Shown: positions 30,159 through 42,780, numbered from the stretch's first letter. The stretch: 64,000 nt of DNA from Wuchereria bancrofti (GCA_005281725.1 SSBO01000009.1:10473313-10537312), one strand, 5' to 3'. Translations and numbers: made by a program. The notes: generated by a model from the letters alone, not told the origin.

Positions 30159-32796
30159 TCATGAACGTCTTTTGTCATACAATGTCACCATTGTCCTGAA
30201 GAATAAAATCTAAACGAGATGAAGTAAATATTTAAAGGTAAATTTACTTATCTAATCAAACTCAAAGATAAACGACACACTGAAGTACGATTTTACAAAG
30301 ATATATATATAATGGTAACTTAATTTCTGAAACTCTGTGAGAGATGCAACCAATGTCTTTTATCGAAAAAAAAATATATATGAATTACAGCTAATAGAAT
30401 AAACTATTTATCACAAGAAAATCCGGCCAAATTATTACAGCTCTCATAAAGGCTGCTTTATTTTTAAGTATTCTGTTGAATATAAATGAGAATACATACT
30501 TGTAAAAACCACTTTGAGCTCGTTGTCTCTTTGATGAACGCATATTGCCTGATTCATCAGATGAAGATTCTGTTGCACTATCTTCAATATTATTCTGAAT
30601 AGTTGCTGTATTTGTAGCTTTCATGATTGAAGCACTGAGACTCTTATAAGATTTACGTTTCTTCGATATTGCAACTCTACCCATTTCTTCCGAATCATCT
30701 CTTTCTTTGGCATCTTCAATTTTTCCATTTTCTTGAGATTTAGAAAGCATCGATTGATTCGATGGTGAATCTGATGCTCGAGAACGTTTACGAAGTCCTG
30801 ATGTACCAGCTAAAGGACCACCAATACGTGAAATTTTCTGTGTCACTGAAGGAATTTGTTCTTTCAAACTGGCCAACTTCTTCCTTGCTATTTCAGCACC
30901 TGTTGAGTAGTCGCGTAAAATTTTTGGCACTTTACGAATTCGTTTTGGCACATCATCACCAGAATGTGACGCACTATTTTTGTCAAATGTCATAACATCC
31001 TGTTCACTTTTGATTGTTTTAAGGTTCGTTTGTTTTGGCATACCTCGCTTTTCTCTATTGTCATCTGATTCGAAACAATGCACAAAATCTGGGAAATACT
31101 CAGCAAATTTTTCGGGATATAAAAGTTTTGCGGTTTTAAAAGCTCTAACAAGACGTTCCATTGCCAAATCTTCAACAGATGCACTGCTAGTGCTCTCTTC
31201 TCTTGCTGTTTTTATTTTCTTCACATTTTTTCTTTTCTGTGATTCTTTGATCCATTTTTCAGGAAGAATGAATTCATCAAAATGTTGATTTTGAGCATCT
31301 AGTACTTTTTTCGAAATGGCAAATGCCTGCTTAATATTGCTCACATCTTTCGTGCGTTTTTTCAAGATGCCTCTTTTGATACCATAAGTAAAACTTTGTG
31401 ATCTTGGTTTCTCCTTCTTCCTGACACCATTTGTTGCCGATGGGAATGAAAAACGCTGCGACTTGTTACTTTTTTGAGTAGAAGCATATCGGCCACATCG
31501 AGAACGTCGTTTGGCACTAAGTGTTGGAATATTATCGCCAAATCGATCTTTTTGAAAACGTATTCGCTTGCTACCAGCTCCACTTTTATTGGAGCCACCC
31601 GTTTCTGAGTAGTTGCTTGCAAAAGAACCCACAAGATTATTACGATAACCTGAAGAAAAAAGATTTAACATTAAAATAGCTATTATGAGCATTGTACATC
31701 CAGTTTTTCAATTTGTCAAAGTTAATTAATCTAAAGATAAGCTTTGCTAGTTTATCTGTTTTTTATTCCACAACTTTCTGGGCAAAAAAGTGTAGCAACA
31801 GATAATAAGCTACTTTTTACTAATTCCAATACAGCTTATGATAATTGAATGATAAAAACAGTACTTACTTTGTCCTTTTGCAAGTACAGCATAATCGAGT
31901 ATTTTACGTGGTCTACAACGTTCGGTTTTATCCTTACTCAATTCCTCTGTATGATTTGAAGAAGCTTTCGATGGACGAGGAGCATCAAAATCCAATAATG
32001 TGTTCAAATCCTAAAAGAAAGCAAACATTTACATTTCATACACATATGACGTAAGCACCACATACGTACATCGTTCGTCAGGTTTAAACTTCAGATGCAA
32101 ATTACTTAATTGCTAGTGAAGATTGTTACCAAATTTTTGTAAATAGCAATCCATCCTCTTAATATACTATAACCAGAAGTAATAAATCCTTTGATTACCT
32201 TCACATGATAGCATATAGCTGACAGAGTGAAAACAATCAAACATTTAAAAATGAATTACACTTCACGAATTACAATACTGTATGAATATTAGAGTATTGC
32301 ATGAATATCTTCCATCACGACTTAATATTAGAGAAATAAATGATTTAGAACGTGTAGTAGAGAAATGATAAAGTTTTTAACATAGGGTCGTTTTTAGCAG
32401 CTCTATTACAAACTTAGTTAACCATACAGATATTTTGTAAATAATTAATTTGAATATATTAGCCAACTATAAACAAAAGTTAGAAAAGGCAGCCAACATA
32501 CTTGTTCCATGTGTAATTTTTTGAATATCTGGGCCAATTTACGATCCTTCATTTCTCGATCTGGATCAAATGCTGAAGATGCCTCTAGAAAAGAACGAAC
32601 TATCATAAGCGATAAAAAATTCCAAGTCGCAAATGCAATGTGATAAAAATGCGATAGAAATTAGTAATTCACATAAATTTTTGCAATTTCCCCTTATTGA
32701 ATTAAAGTTTGTTTGCAAAGAACTCAAGAAATTACAAAAAGAAGACCCTAATATTCCATAATCCTTACCATGAACTATAGTAGTGCTCGTTTCCAT
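30159..32796 (-). CDS. Basic Lys/Arg/Ser-rich protein, probably nuclear, unknown family
   Basis: Exons 32796-32769, 32584-32502, 32010-31869, 31649-30500 and 30195-30159 join in frame to 479 residues. The N-terminus has a charged helical segment (DREMKDRKLAQIFKKLHMEQ). The large fourth exon has many basic clusters that could be nuclear localisation signals (KRIRFQKDR, SAKRRSRCGR, KKRKSYK, RSSKRQRAQS) and acidic serine patches (SATESSSDESG) typical of CK2 sites. One compact, possibly folded segment lies in the middle (LVRAFKTAKLLYPEKFAEYF). No transmembrane helix, signal peptide or known domain is visible. The last exon is uncertain (see 29951-30041). A trans-splice-like acceptor precedes the ATG. 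A role in chromatin or chromosomes is only a guess from composition. Confidence 0.68.
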
Positions 32797-32841
32797 ATTT
32801 CACATGAAAATTATGCTTAGCACTTGGGATTGAAATTTTCA

Positions 32842-32843
32842 CT
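32842..32843 (-). promoter_or_regulatory. Likely trans-splice acceptor upstream of the basic protein gene
   Basis: On the minus strand CTAATTTTTCAG lies 45 bases before the ATG at 32796. Used as an internal acceptor from a 5' exon it does not give an open frame into the coding exons, so a leader acceptor is the simpler reading. Confidence 0.45.
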
Positions 32844-33773
32844 GAAAAATTAGTGGATGGTGAGAAGTCCAAAAACTTTTGTCAGTCGAACCAGATGTCT
32901 CAATAACCGAAATCATTTGCAAATCACACTATACTTTATGATTCCAAGGAATTGAAATATGAAATAAATTTTATTTTAAAACATAGAAGCTCCAATCTTA
33001 TTAATGGAATTTTTATTAACAACTCTATTATTTATTTTAGTATAAAAAATCTTGTTCATGTTGTAACATATATATTTCATAACAATAAAATTCTGTGTTA
33101 CTCAATACTTAACATTCGAAATTAGACAAAACATGACACAATTGCTTTAAAATTATGAAAGCTTACTAAAATGTTCACTGTGTATCCTGTGCACAACCAG
33201 ATATGCTATAAGTTCTATTTTACGTCGACTCGATTTTGACTAATCTAAATAAGAACCATTCAAGATTAAAAAACTTTCCATAACAAATGAAATGTGGAGA
33301 TAGCACATCATTTACACTATCTAAATTTAAGTGACAAGTGAAGTTAATATGACTAACATTTTAAAAAATTAATTAATTATGATTCACTTTAAAAAATTCC
33401 CATTATATATATTCATACATAATATATATGCGTATATGTGTGGTTATGTATTATTATCAAACCAAATCCCTCATATGGAAGACATGTCAACAAATCAAAA
33501 GAAGAAACAGAAAGAAAGATGGAGGCAAAAAACTGAGGTTAATGCTCATTTGAAGCTGTGACACCATGAAAACCCTCCAAATATATTGATTGTGACCTGA
33601 ATCGATTAACCACAGTCAACAAGAACTGTGCAAAGGAAGAGTGAAACTGTTAGAGAAGTTGCACTAAATGCTAAAAGCACTATAGGAAGTAGAGAATAAG
33701 GTACAAGGTCAGTTACAAAATAGTACCACATATTATGTGGTACTTTCACCAGAAGATGTTTACAACATCTACT

Positions 33774-33850
33774 TTAGTTGGGTCATCATCTTAGTTGGGT
33801 CATCATTCTAGTCGGGTCATCATCATCTTAGTCGGGTCATCATCATCTTT
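33774..33850. repeat. Four tandem copies of TTAGTCGGGTCATCATC
   Basis: Units of 17, 18, 20 and 21 bp. The first two read TTGGGTCATCATC; the last two read TCGGGTCATCATCATCT. Confidence 0.85.
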
Positions 33851-35125
33851 CTCTTCGAGGTTTGTGCACATTTTGGTCATTTACTTCGTTCAGCATCACA
33901 CCGATGCATCCTTCCTCAATTTTCTGTGAATCCGTACGATTCTCTTACTTCCAAATTTCATTTCACACCGTAATACATCTATTAGGAAAGAATTTTTTAG
34001 GAAAAAAAAGTGTAGCTACATTTTATTTTGGACATCAACGCTAGAACTTCTATATTATAATTATAAATGATCTTATTTTTTTACAGTTTCTAGAAAGTTA
34101 AAGGCAGTTTCTGACTGGTGGAAATGGAGTGATTGTCTATAAGCAGGGATGGTCGTCGACGATATCACTAAAAGATTCCTATCTTATGAAAGTCCTCACT
34201 TCATGTTTGAAGATATCTGCAGTTCACAAATGAATGAATACAGTGATCATGTGAGTTAACCTTCCTATTACCACAAAGATCATACGAAACAATCTGCTTT
34301 CAATCGATGAAATGAATGGAACGGAATTTCCAAAAAAAAAAAAGCAATTAACTACCTTGCACATCGATTACTCAGTTACAGTTAAAAGTGAGACCAGTCT
34401 TTATGTCTTATGATTTAATACATTTAATTCTATCCCTCAAGTCAATGATAACAAGGAATGTTAAAACTATCAAGCCTATTCAGTCTTCTGCTTTTGAAAC
34501 TACTAGAAGTAACTGCTCCTATATACTAAGTATTGGATCATGTAAAATCAATAAATAAAACTATCATCATCAAATGGTCTTTTCTTTTCCTGTCCTTCTT
34601 AAATCGATCTAAAATCTAGTATTTTTATTTCAAATCAATAAGGATACCCTTCATGCATATACCTCTAACTTTCATTCCAATTACTTGTAATACGTAAGTT
34701 ACTAATCAATTCATAAATGAAATGAATAACAAACCTTCGAGCGGAATTTGTTCAAGAATCAGTGTGTTAGAATACTTCGTTTCTTGTCTTTCTACACCTG
34801 AATTCAACTTGCTATCTTTCTTTCAAGCCTGAAATTGAAACGAAACTATTAAATTCTATGGATACACTTATCATTATATAACCAAGAAAAAACGTTTACG
34901 TACGTAATACGTACAAAACATAAAATTTGAGAATAAACGTAGATTTATAGGAAAATGTAACTTTGCTAATAATTTCGCAACTAAAAACATCTTTCCATAG
35001 CTTATTACTTCATCTTAGAAGTGTAAGGAAAATTCGCCGTGCCCACAACTAACGAAAGAGCTTATTCCAACTTTGATAATATGCATATCACGAGAGCGGA
35101 GGAGGTGCCGTGTTGTCGCATGGAG

Positions 35126-35161
35126 TGGGCGGTGAAGTATTGGTGACATTAGTGTGGGCGG
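35126..35161. promoter_or_regulatory. Two GC boxes in a G-rich island
   Basis: GGGCGG at 35126-35131 and GGGCGGG at 35155-35161 stand out in otherwise AT-rich DNA, ~770-800 bases before the NDUFS2 start. They match the Sp1/KLF recognition pattern; regulatory function is inference. Confidence 0.3.
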
Positions 35162-35911
35162 GAGTGGAGGTGATTGTAGAAGTGCATTTTTTAGTCTTAT
35201 CTGTAACGACATTATCGCACATGGGTCATGTGATATATGGGTAAAAATATCATGAATGTTTTTTTTTTTTGTATAGCACAATTATACGTGAATTTTTCAC
35301 GATAAACACGTCGTTTTACACGGATTACTGAATGCATATATTGAATTCTTTTCTTCAAAATGTTTCACTTTCTAAGTATAGGAAATTCTAACTTTATTAC
35401 TGCAAGAAAAGAACTACTCAGGAGATGTCGATGTCCTTATAGATTCTTACGAATGCAGTACTATTACCTGAAATGTTGATGATTTTCAACCTAATTTAAA
35501 TTATCCAAAAAAAGAACCTGATTTTAATATGTAGGAAGTGATGCCTGAATATAGAAGCTATACGTATTTCATAAAGATGAAAATCCACAATAAGCGTATC
35601 AAAATAAAAATTATGTAGCAATCATCGATTTTGGTTGTTAATTACCTGTTTTGTCCAGTTGTAACTTGTAATAACTGAAGGCACTATCATTCAGTCAGGT
35701 GTTCGAATAAATATAATAGTATATCCCTTAAGTAAGATTTATATGTATTATGGTTAATTACATTGTTACGTATACTTTGATTTTCTTTTTCTTTCATAAT
35801 ATGATATAGAAAGCAGTACATAAGAATATGTAAGCTTATTAGATAAGATGTATGATATTAGATTAGCTTAATTATTGATAATAACTCAGTTCATATAAAT
35901 AAGTGAATTAC

Positions 35912-35913
35912 AG
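35912..35913 (+). promoter_or_regulatory. Likely trans-splice acceptor of NDUFS2
   Basis: AAGTGAATTACAG ends 15 bases before the ATG at 35929, with no upstream exon in sight; typical spacing for a spliced-leader site. Confidence 0.5.
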
Positions 35914-35928
35914 GGGCTCAACTGGAAA

Positions 35929-38655
35929 ATGAGTGCAGTGGGTCAGGCTAGATTCTTACTAACCCAAATAACTCGATCTGCACCAAGTACCTTATCATTT
36001 GGAAAACGTGGTTCGCATAATTTGTGGTTTCCTGATGCCGAATTTATGCATGAATTCAAGGTCACCTTATTTTAATTCAAATTTGAAGAGGGCTACTGGA
36101 TATAATGTAAGCTGTATGATTTTTTTTCTGGTCCGATTAGGAGAAAAAAAAAATTTCTCGGTTGTAATTCATATTTGATTGGCGGAACTTAAACTTTTTA
36201 CATGTATCTTTTTGCAGACAAATTTTAGCATCTTAAGTCTTCATTTATAGCATGTGTTTTTCAGAAAGCAAGTGTTGTTGGACGAGTATGGATGCCTAAA
36301 CCGACAGAGTATGAAAAAAATGTTGGAATTGATCAAATATTTGAGGAATCAAGTCGGCAGCCGGTTTTGTCTAACTTAAGTGAAATGCATGAAAAGCCAT
36401 TGCATTACTACTTATTGAATTTTGGACCGCAGCATCCAGCGGCACATGGAGTTCTTCGTCTCGTACTCGAATTGGACAATGAAGTATCGTAAAGATTTTA
36501 GTTTAAATTCAAATATGGATCTGAATTTTATTGACGATATGCATTTCTACCATGCTAAACACTCACAAATTCTCTCAGATAATCACCTTTTACTTAATAT
36601 AGGGTTTTTTTTTTTCAAGCTAGAATTCAAAAGTCAGTGAATTTCAACAAGTTATATCTTTATTTCTAGATGGTAATGAAAGCGACTCCCCATATTGGTC
36701 TTTTGCACCGTGGTACAGAGAAACTAATCGAATACAAGACTTATACCCAAGCAGTGCCATATTTCGATCGTATGGATTACGTATCGATGATGTGTAACGA
36801 AACAGCATTTGCACTTGCTGTTGAGAAATTATTGGGAATTGACATTCCGCCAAGAGCTAAATTTATCAGAAGTTTCTTTTTTTTAAAAGATTTTCATCTT
36901 TAATTAACGTTTAATGAATAATATATTGTAGTCTGAGGTACTAGCTCTTATTTTGTTCACATCCGTCAAATATCTTTTTTTTTTTGATATTGCTAATTAA
37001 GACATTAGGTTTGTTTTGATATTCTTGATTTGTATATATAGGAATTTCTCACCCATAGATATTTTCTGTTAGTCAGATTATCTGGTAATTTTTGGCATAG
37101 GTTGTTTAAACTAACAATTATGTTAATAATTAATAATTATATGGTATTATTATTTGCAGCTCTGATGAATGAGCTTACTCGTATACAAAATCATTTGATG
37201 GGTGTTACAACGCATGCTTTGGATATCGGTGCAATGACTCCTTTATTTTGGATGTTTGAAGAACGTGAAAAGATGTTTGAATTTACGTAAGAAATGAATT
37301 ATATTAAATTTTAATCTTGTTTATTTTTCTTTGAATGTTATATGATTCCTGACTTTAGATGACGCGGAAATTGAAGTTTCATTATAGGAGGTTATGGTAC
37401 AATTTGTTTTTCTGAACATTGCTTTGATTCATTCCAAAAAAGTAGCATATGATTCAGTTACGCTGGATACTGCTAATTTTCTGCAATTTGTTTCGAATTT
37501 TTGGTTGTTATTTATAACATTATAATGATTTTTTGATTTAAGTGAGCGGGCGTGCGGAGCTAGAATGCATTCAAATTACGTGCGTCCAGGAGGTGTTGCA
37601 TGGGATTTACCACTTGGTTGGATGGATGATGTATACGATTGGACATTACGGTTTCCGCAGAGATTGGATATGATGGAAGATCTGTTAACAGGCAATCGCA
37701 TCTTCATGGTATTTTTTTTTTTCAGCATTTGGATCTTAAAAATGCAAAAAATTTGGGATCATTCGACGTAATTTCTTCGTTGTATTTAGGCAAGAACTGT
37801 AGATATTGGACTTGTTAAAGCTGAGGATGCTTTGCTCTGGGGCTTTTCTGGTGTTATGCTTCGAGGATCCGGTATTAAATGGGATGTACGTAAAGCACAA
37901 CCGTATGATGCGTATGATCAAGTGGATTTCGACGTTCCTGTTGGTGTGAAAGGAGACTGCTACGATAGGTAAATGTGTCCAACATATTTGAAATTCTAAT
38001 CATATTATATAGTATATTTTTTACCGTTATCTTTGCAGATATTTAATAAGAATGGAAGAAATGAGGGAAAGTGTGAGGATTATTTTTGAATGTTTGAATA
38101 AGATGCCTGCTGGTGAAATTAAAGTTGACGATCATAAAGTGGTTCCTCCTAAACGTGCTGAAATGAAGGTAAAATTGAATTTATGGTAGTCATGATTGAA
38201 ATATATAAAGTTCGTTCTAATTACATCGTGATGAATATTTAAGCTATAATGATATAGTGACATGGATGAAATTCACTTTATATAGATTAAATTACAATGT
38301 TTTAGCAAAGTATGGAATCGTTGATACACCATTTCAAATATTACACCGAAGGTTATCAGGTACCACCCGGTGCTACTTATGTTCCAGTTGAAGCCCCCAA
38401 AGGAGAATTTGGTGTTTACTTGGTATCGCAGGGTGAATCAAAGCCTTATCGATGTTTTGCTCGATCACCCGGGTGATTTTTTTGTTGAAAGATTTCACAA
38501 ATTTGAATGTTTAATTTTAATTGAGCATATTTCTTTGCATTTTCAGATTTCCACATCTTGCTGCAATTGATGATATATGTCACTTGTCAATGTTATCGGA
38601 TGTTGTGGCGGTTATTGGTACTTTAGACCTTGTTTTCGGAGAAATTGATCGATAG
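35929..38655 (+). CDS. NDUFS2: NADH:ubiquinone oxidoreductase 49 kDa subunit (complex I)
   Basis: Core complex I subunit of the mitochondrial inner membrane; it forms much of the quinone site. The worm homologues are gas-1 and its paralogue. Exons 35929-36060, 36265-36483, 36670-36871, 37160-37286, 37543-37708, 37790-37968, 38039-38168, 38306-38472 and 38547-38655 join in frame to 476 residues. Signatures are [15 protein letters not shown] (the His pair near residues 101 and 105 is implicated in quinone binding), [100 protein letters not shown] and a C-terminus DLVFGEIDR. The N-terminus (residues 1-30) is basic and Ser-rich, as for mitochondrial import. The first intron is ambiguous: the donor GTCACC is weak, and an 18-base in-frame microexon (36089-36106) with a better donor may be included. 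Confidence 0.97.
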
Positions 38656-40154
38656 ACCAGCACTGATTAGTGAAATTTTCTTTTAGGAAATTACATCAGA
38701 ATTTTATAGTTTTATAATTAGTACCCTTCGGTGGATGATGTCTTACAGGTTCAGATGACGAAGTAAACAAGGTAAAGGTCATGCATTAATACACAGGCAT
38801 GATGCTTTGTGAGAAAGTGACGCTTAATAGTTGTAAGGTCATAATCTGATTCTGCTCATTGCTGAAATTGATTAACTGTTTGCATTTCAAATATTAAAAA
38901 AGAGAAAGGAAATGGAGGAAATGGAACAGTTTTCAAACAGTTGTGTTTTTATTAAATTGACGAAATGATTGGTGGAGAAGCAATTAATGGAAAAGTAAGG
39001 ATATTTATTTTGCAGCAAGTAAGAGATGCAAACAGTAAATTGCAAATAAATTATGACAGTATTTGCAATGAGTTTCAAAACATCATTCACCTTTTTTTAG
39101 ATTACTGGCAGTTAGACTGTCATTTGCACCTTGCTTCTTTGTAAATTCTTGTACTTTCATTCGCCTTCGGTTTCCCTTAATATATTTCTTTGTAATCTTC
39201 TTGTGGTTATAGATTTTTTTTTATCAATGTTGTTAAATCTATTCGCATTGTGAATCTTTATTGTGTACTAAGTGCAACTTTCATCCATTTCTACCTTGTG
39301 TGATTCATTATCGGAATTTAAATTACCATTTATATTATTTTCATTACTGGCAGTCAGACGGCCATGAAGTTTTTTTTTTCTTGCTGTGTTTATCCGCTAG
39401 TTTTACTCAAGTGTGATTAATTGTGTTTCAAAGTTTATTGTGCTGTGAAGAGTCTTGAAGGGTTTTGTTTATTATCCTGTGAAAGGTTTTTTGTCTGTGA
39501 AAGGTTTATTCGTCCCGGTTTTCTGTTGTGAAATTTTCGAATTTACATATTGTCATTAAACTATTTACTAATTAATTTTATCATTTAGAATTCTAACAAT
39601 TTTCCTCTGTAATCCTCTTTTTGCATTGTGCTCAATTTTTCCCCTTCATAAATTGTCATTTTTGTATTCTTCAACTACCTTTTATTGTACGTTTGTATGC
39701 TCCAAAAATAATGGCGTGGTTTTTCCATATTTTTTCTCAGTATTATTTGAAAAAAATGAATATACATCTACTGTACAGTGTTTTCTTGTTTCCTGACGTT
39801 TTATGGTGAGCTTTTCCAGTTCCTACAAAAGGTTAATTTAAAATATTTCTTTGCAATTCATGGCATATAACATTCTCGAATTAACTTTACTTTTAGATTA
39901 TATAATAATCTAACTGTATCCAGTTTGATGCTCATTGAGGGTAACATTCACTTTCAGTTTGCAAATCTTTTCAATGTTTTCATATTGTATTCTTGTTCAA
40001 GTATAATTTTATAAATAAGAAATAATGTAAGGTACAGATATCATTGGGTGGTGGTAAAATGTATTAGTTGTTTTAAGGCAGTCTCTGTAATCATCATGCT
40101 TAATCAATGAAGTCTTTTTTAGGATTTAAATAAAGTCGATGGGAACTTTTTTTT
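38656..40154. other. Intercistronic region between NDUFS2 and the PX gene
   Basis: No exon recognised. It is less AT-rich than the left flank. A 23-base sequence (ATTACTGGCAGTTAGACTGT...) near 39100 recurs with three changes near 39343. The two genes are in the same orientation 1.5 kb apart. Confidence 0.45.
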
Positions 40155-40156
40155 TA
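40155..40156 (+). promoter_or_regulatory. Likely trans-splice acceptor of the PX-domain gene
   Basis: A run of nine T followed by AG ends 21 bases before the ATG at 40178. The site lies downstream of an in-frame ATG at 40139, so that earlier ATG would be removed. This is why 40178 is chosen as the start. Confidence 0.55.
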
Positions 40157-40177
40157 GAAGAATTGCAGTTGGACATC

Positions 40178-42166
40178 ATGCCAATATTACTTAGCGATGT
40201 GAACTCTTGTAACAGTGATCTAGGACGCATCCTTTATGCAAATCCAAACGAGTGGGATGTCCATTTAAATATCATCAATACAAAGACTGTGTCGACTTTC
40301 TTTACTTCACATACCGAATATGAAATGGCACTTTGTGTAAGTGTTTTTTTTTTTGCAATTTTAACAGAAAATGGTTTGGACAGGATAGCTGCTACGTTAA
40401 ATAAATCAAATGCAACAATATAAACTAGATACGAGATTCATATATTTGAAATGACCTTTTAAATTTTATGGATATGTAGAGATAGTGTTTTCCGTTTGCA
40501 ACCATATATAATATAGCTACCGAACAGGAGATCGTAATGAATAGCGTGAGATTGTGATTACACTTAGCAGAAAAAGTAAACAAAAATCGGCATTTCTGGC
40601 CAGAATAAAAATCATACTTTAAATTGAAGATAATCTGTTGAGAGGAATTAGTTAAGAGAATTAAGTGAACAAATGACTGTCTCAATGATTATCTTTTGCT
40701 CTCCCTCATCCTCTTTCTCTCTGGGGGATTTAATTTGGAACTATAGATTTACAGCGTCTTCCAAAGGAAGTAATGGACACTATATTATATTGTCTTTTAT
40801 TTTTTGGTATTACTCTTTAATTATTTTTTCTTAATTGTTGCTTGTTTGCTTATCAGTTATTTTTCAGGCGATACCATGTAATTCCGTTGCAGCTGATATC
40901 CGATTCTTCGAAATGTGGACACGCTTTAGAGATGTGAAGCGTCTTTGGGAACAGCTAGGTGACTTACACAAAAAGGTATGAAGTTTCGAACTTTCCTTGT
41001 AAAATACTATCAACTTTTAGAGTCATCTTTCGAATTTCAATTCTTCCGAGCATTTAATTTTAGCTGTTCAGTGCACTATATGTTTTATTTAGCTTCATGT
41101 ATTTTTAAGACTTCTTTCAGCAATTTATAGAATGAAATTCATGTGTTTTATATGCATTCCACTTTCTGTAATTGAACGAATCTTACGGAAACTTTTTTTT
41201 TTCAGTTACATCTACATGGTTCATTCCCACAGTTTGCAGAAGGAGTTATTTTTGGAAATCAAAGTGCCCAAGTTGTGGGTAAAAGAACGTTGTCAATAAC
41301 AACTTTCATGAATTACATACTTAATCATCGAGTGCTTCGACAAAGCAAAAGTTTGCAGGATTATTTTGACGTTAGTTGATGAAATTTTTGTTTTTTTTTT
41401 TTTTTTTTTTTGATGAAATTTGCTTGCCTTGTCAAAATTAAATTCCCTCTTCAGTGTTTTGATGACTAAAAGATAAATATGACATAGAAACTTATGATTA
41501 CGAAACATGCATACTGCGAATGACATAAAACCATCATTTGTATAAAATAAAACGGGGACTTTTTCCTCTTAAAGTTCACTCTATAATCACACTTTGGCAG
41601 AGCAATATAAGAGATTCTTTAATGATGTTTTGCAGAAAGCCCATGAAATTTTGGAATATAAAGATCTGTTGGATCCTGTGCAACAATCCCATTCAAATGA
41701 CGATTCAACGGCGACATCATTTGGTAGTATGATTCATGTTTCAAAATATAATGCACAGGATCCTAGACTGTTCTTTATATCTGAACGTGAACAAGAACAT
41801 GAACATGAAGGTTCACTACCAGTAATACCTCCTCATCGTGAATCAACTTTATCTCATTTTGATCCAACTATACCTCAGCCTGGACCTAATCCTGATCTAA
41901 CTACTCAACTCTACTTCCAAACTTGTCCAATATTCTCAACGCTGACGCAGGAAAGTTCCACGTTGAATGCTCAGACGAATAATAATCTAACAAATACAAC
42001 GTCATTACCAAGGAATAATAATACTTCAGGCATGATGAATCAGACATCCACTTCACAGTCTTCTTATGTTCTTCCTACCTATTACTGTGTCACACTGTCG
42101 CAACAGCCACAGTTCACACACTTCTCTCAAGTTAATGATGATCCACTGCAACAGGATTACTCTTAA
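40178..42166 (+). CDS. PX-domain protein, sorting nexin 15 type
   Basis: PX domains bind phosphoinositides on endosomes. Exons 40178-40336, 40868-40975, 41206-41370 and 41603-42166 join in frame to 331 residues. The PX domain spans ~24-145. It has WDVHLNIIN, HTEYEMAL, a core basic motif WTRFRDVKRLWEQLGDLHKK (counterpart of the WKRYSDF core), LHLHGSFPQFAEGVIFG and a closing LNHRVLRQSKSLQDYFD. This order and the FPxF...VFG block most resemble SNX15 and the PX part of RPS6KC1. The rest (~146-331) starts with a helix (YKRFFNDVLQKAHEILEYK), which might be a remnant of the MIT region, then becomes Gln/Asn/Ser/Thr/Pro-rich and disordered. No kinase domain is present. The last acceptor is a CAGAG doublet; only use of the second AG keeps frame. 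Confidence 0.82.
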
Positions 42167-42780
42167 TCCAATTTCAGTTAAGATAGCTTGCATATAGCTC
42201 TTCTTTCTGTAGAATGTACATATCTATATATACATCTATATAGTCCGTCAGTAATTCGAATTCATATAATTATAGAAATTTGCTGAGATAACCCATGGAA
42301 ATTTTAGAGTTAAATTCTTAGATTGCGTGCAGAAAAATAAAACTCAAATCATAGCCATGAGGAATCAATAGCTTACTTGTAAAAATTCTAATTACTCCTC
42401 AATTTCTTAAGATTAATTTGACAAAATCATTGTAAGCAACTAATATTCATTTAGTATTTATTTTTCTTTTTTCTAATTTTTTTAGATTTCATTCTGTTAT
42501 TTTAAGGTGCAGATATCAATTATTTTTATAATTCTTGATCTTTCCAAACTTGTATGGGACGATTAGCAAAAAGTAGTTCCTTGTTTCATTGAACTTGTTA
42601 AATGAACTAGTTTGTATTATGTTACATTTTTTTTTTTGCAATTTCTTATAGAAATTGTGAATGTGTACTTCCTCTAATAAGCCTTCAGGAATTAACAGAT
42701 ACTTTCATCATCTATAAATAACGAAATTATTTCACTGTTTTTTTTTTTTTTTTCATTTGTCATTGTGTTATAAGGGTGTT
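42167..42780. other. 3' flank of the PX gene
   Basis: No further coding seen; contains T tracts and probably the 3' UTR. Confidence 0.5.

Larger units (their letters stand above)
32850..35910. other. Spacer between divergent genes; probable promoter region
   Basis: No gene seen. It contains two adjacent hairpins (33722-33744, 33754-33770), a four-copy GGGTCATCATC repeat (33774-33850) and a G-rich island at ~35090-35180 with two GC boxes. A minus-strand open patch at ~34735-34825 ends in a GTTTGT donor and could be a leader exon, but it has no ATG. Confidence 0.5.

Noticed and set aside
30391..30499. Extension of the long minus-strand frame past 30500 (ending NSLFY)
   Set aside because: Composition changes abruptly to hydrophobic/AT-rich after AA|GTATGT, a good donor with two phase-compatible downstream exons.
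35015..35281. 88-codon minus-strand frame over the G-rich island
   Set aside because: Pro/His/Arg-rich product of a G-rich tract; no homology recognised and no splice structure.
40139..40177. Earlier in-frame ATG of the PX gene
   Set aside because: It lies before a T9-AG acceptor and codes Phe from the T tract; trans-splicing would remove it.
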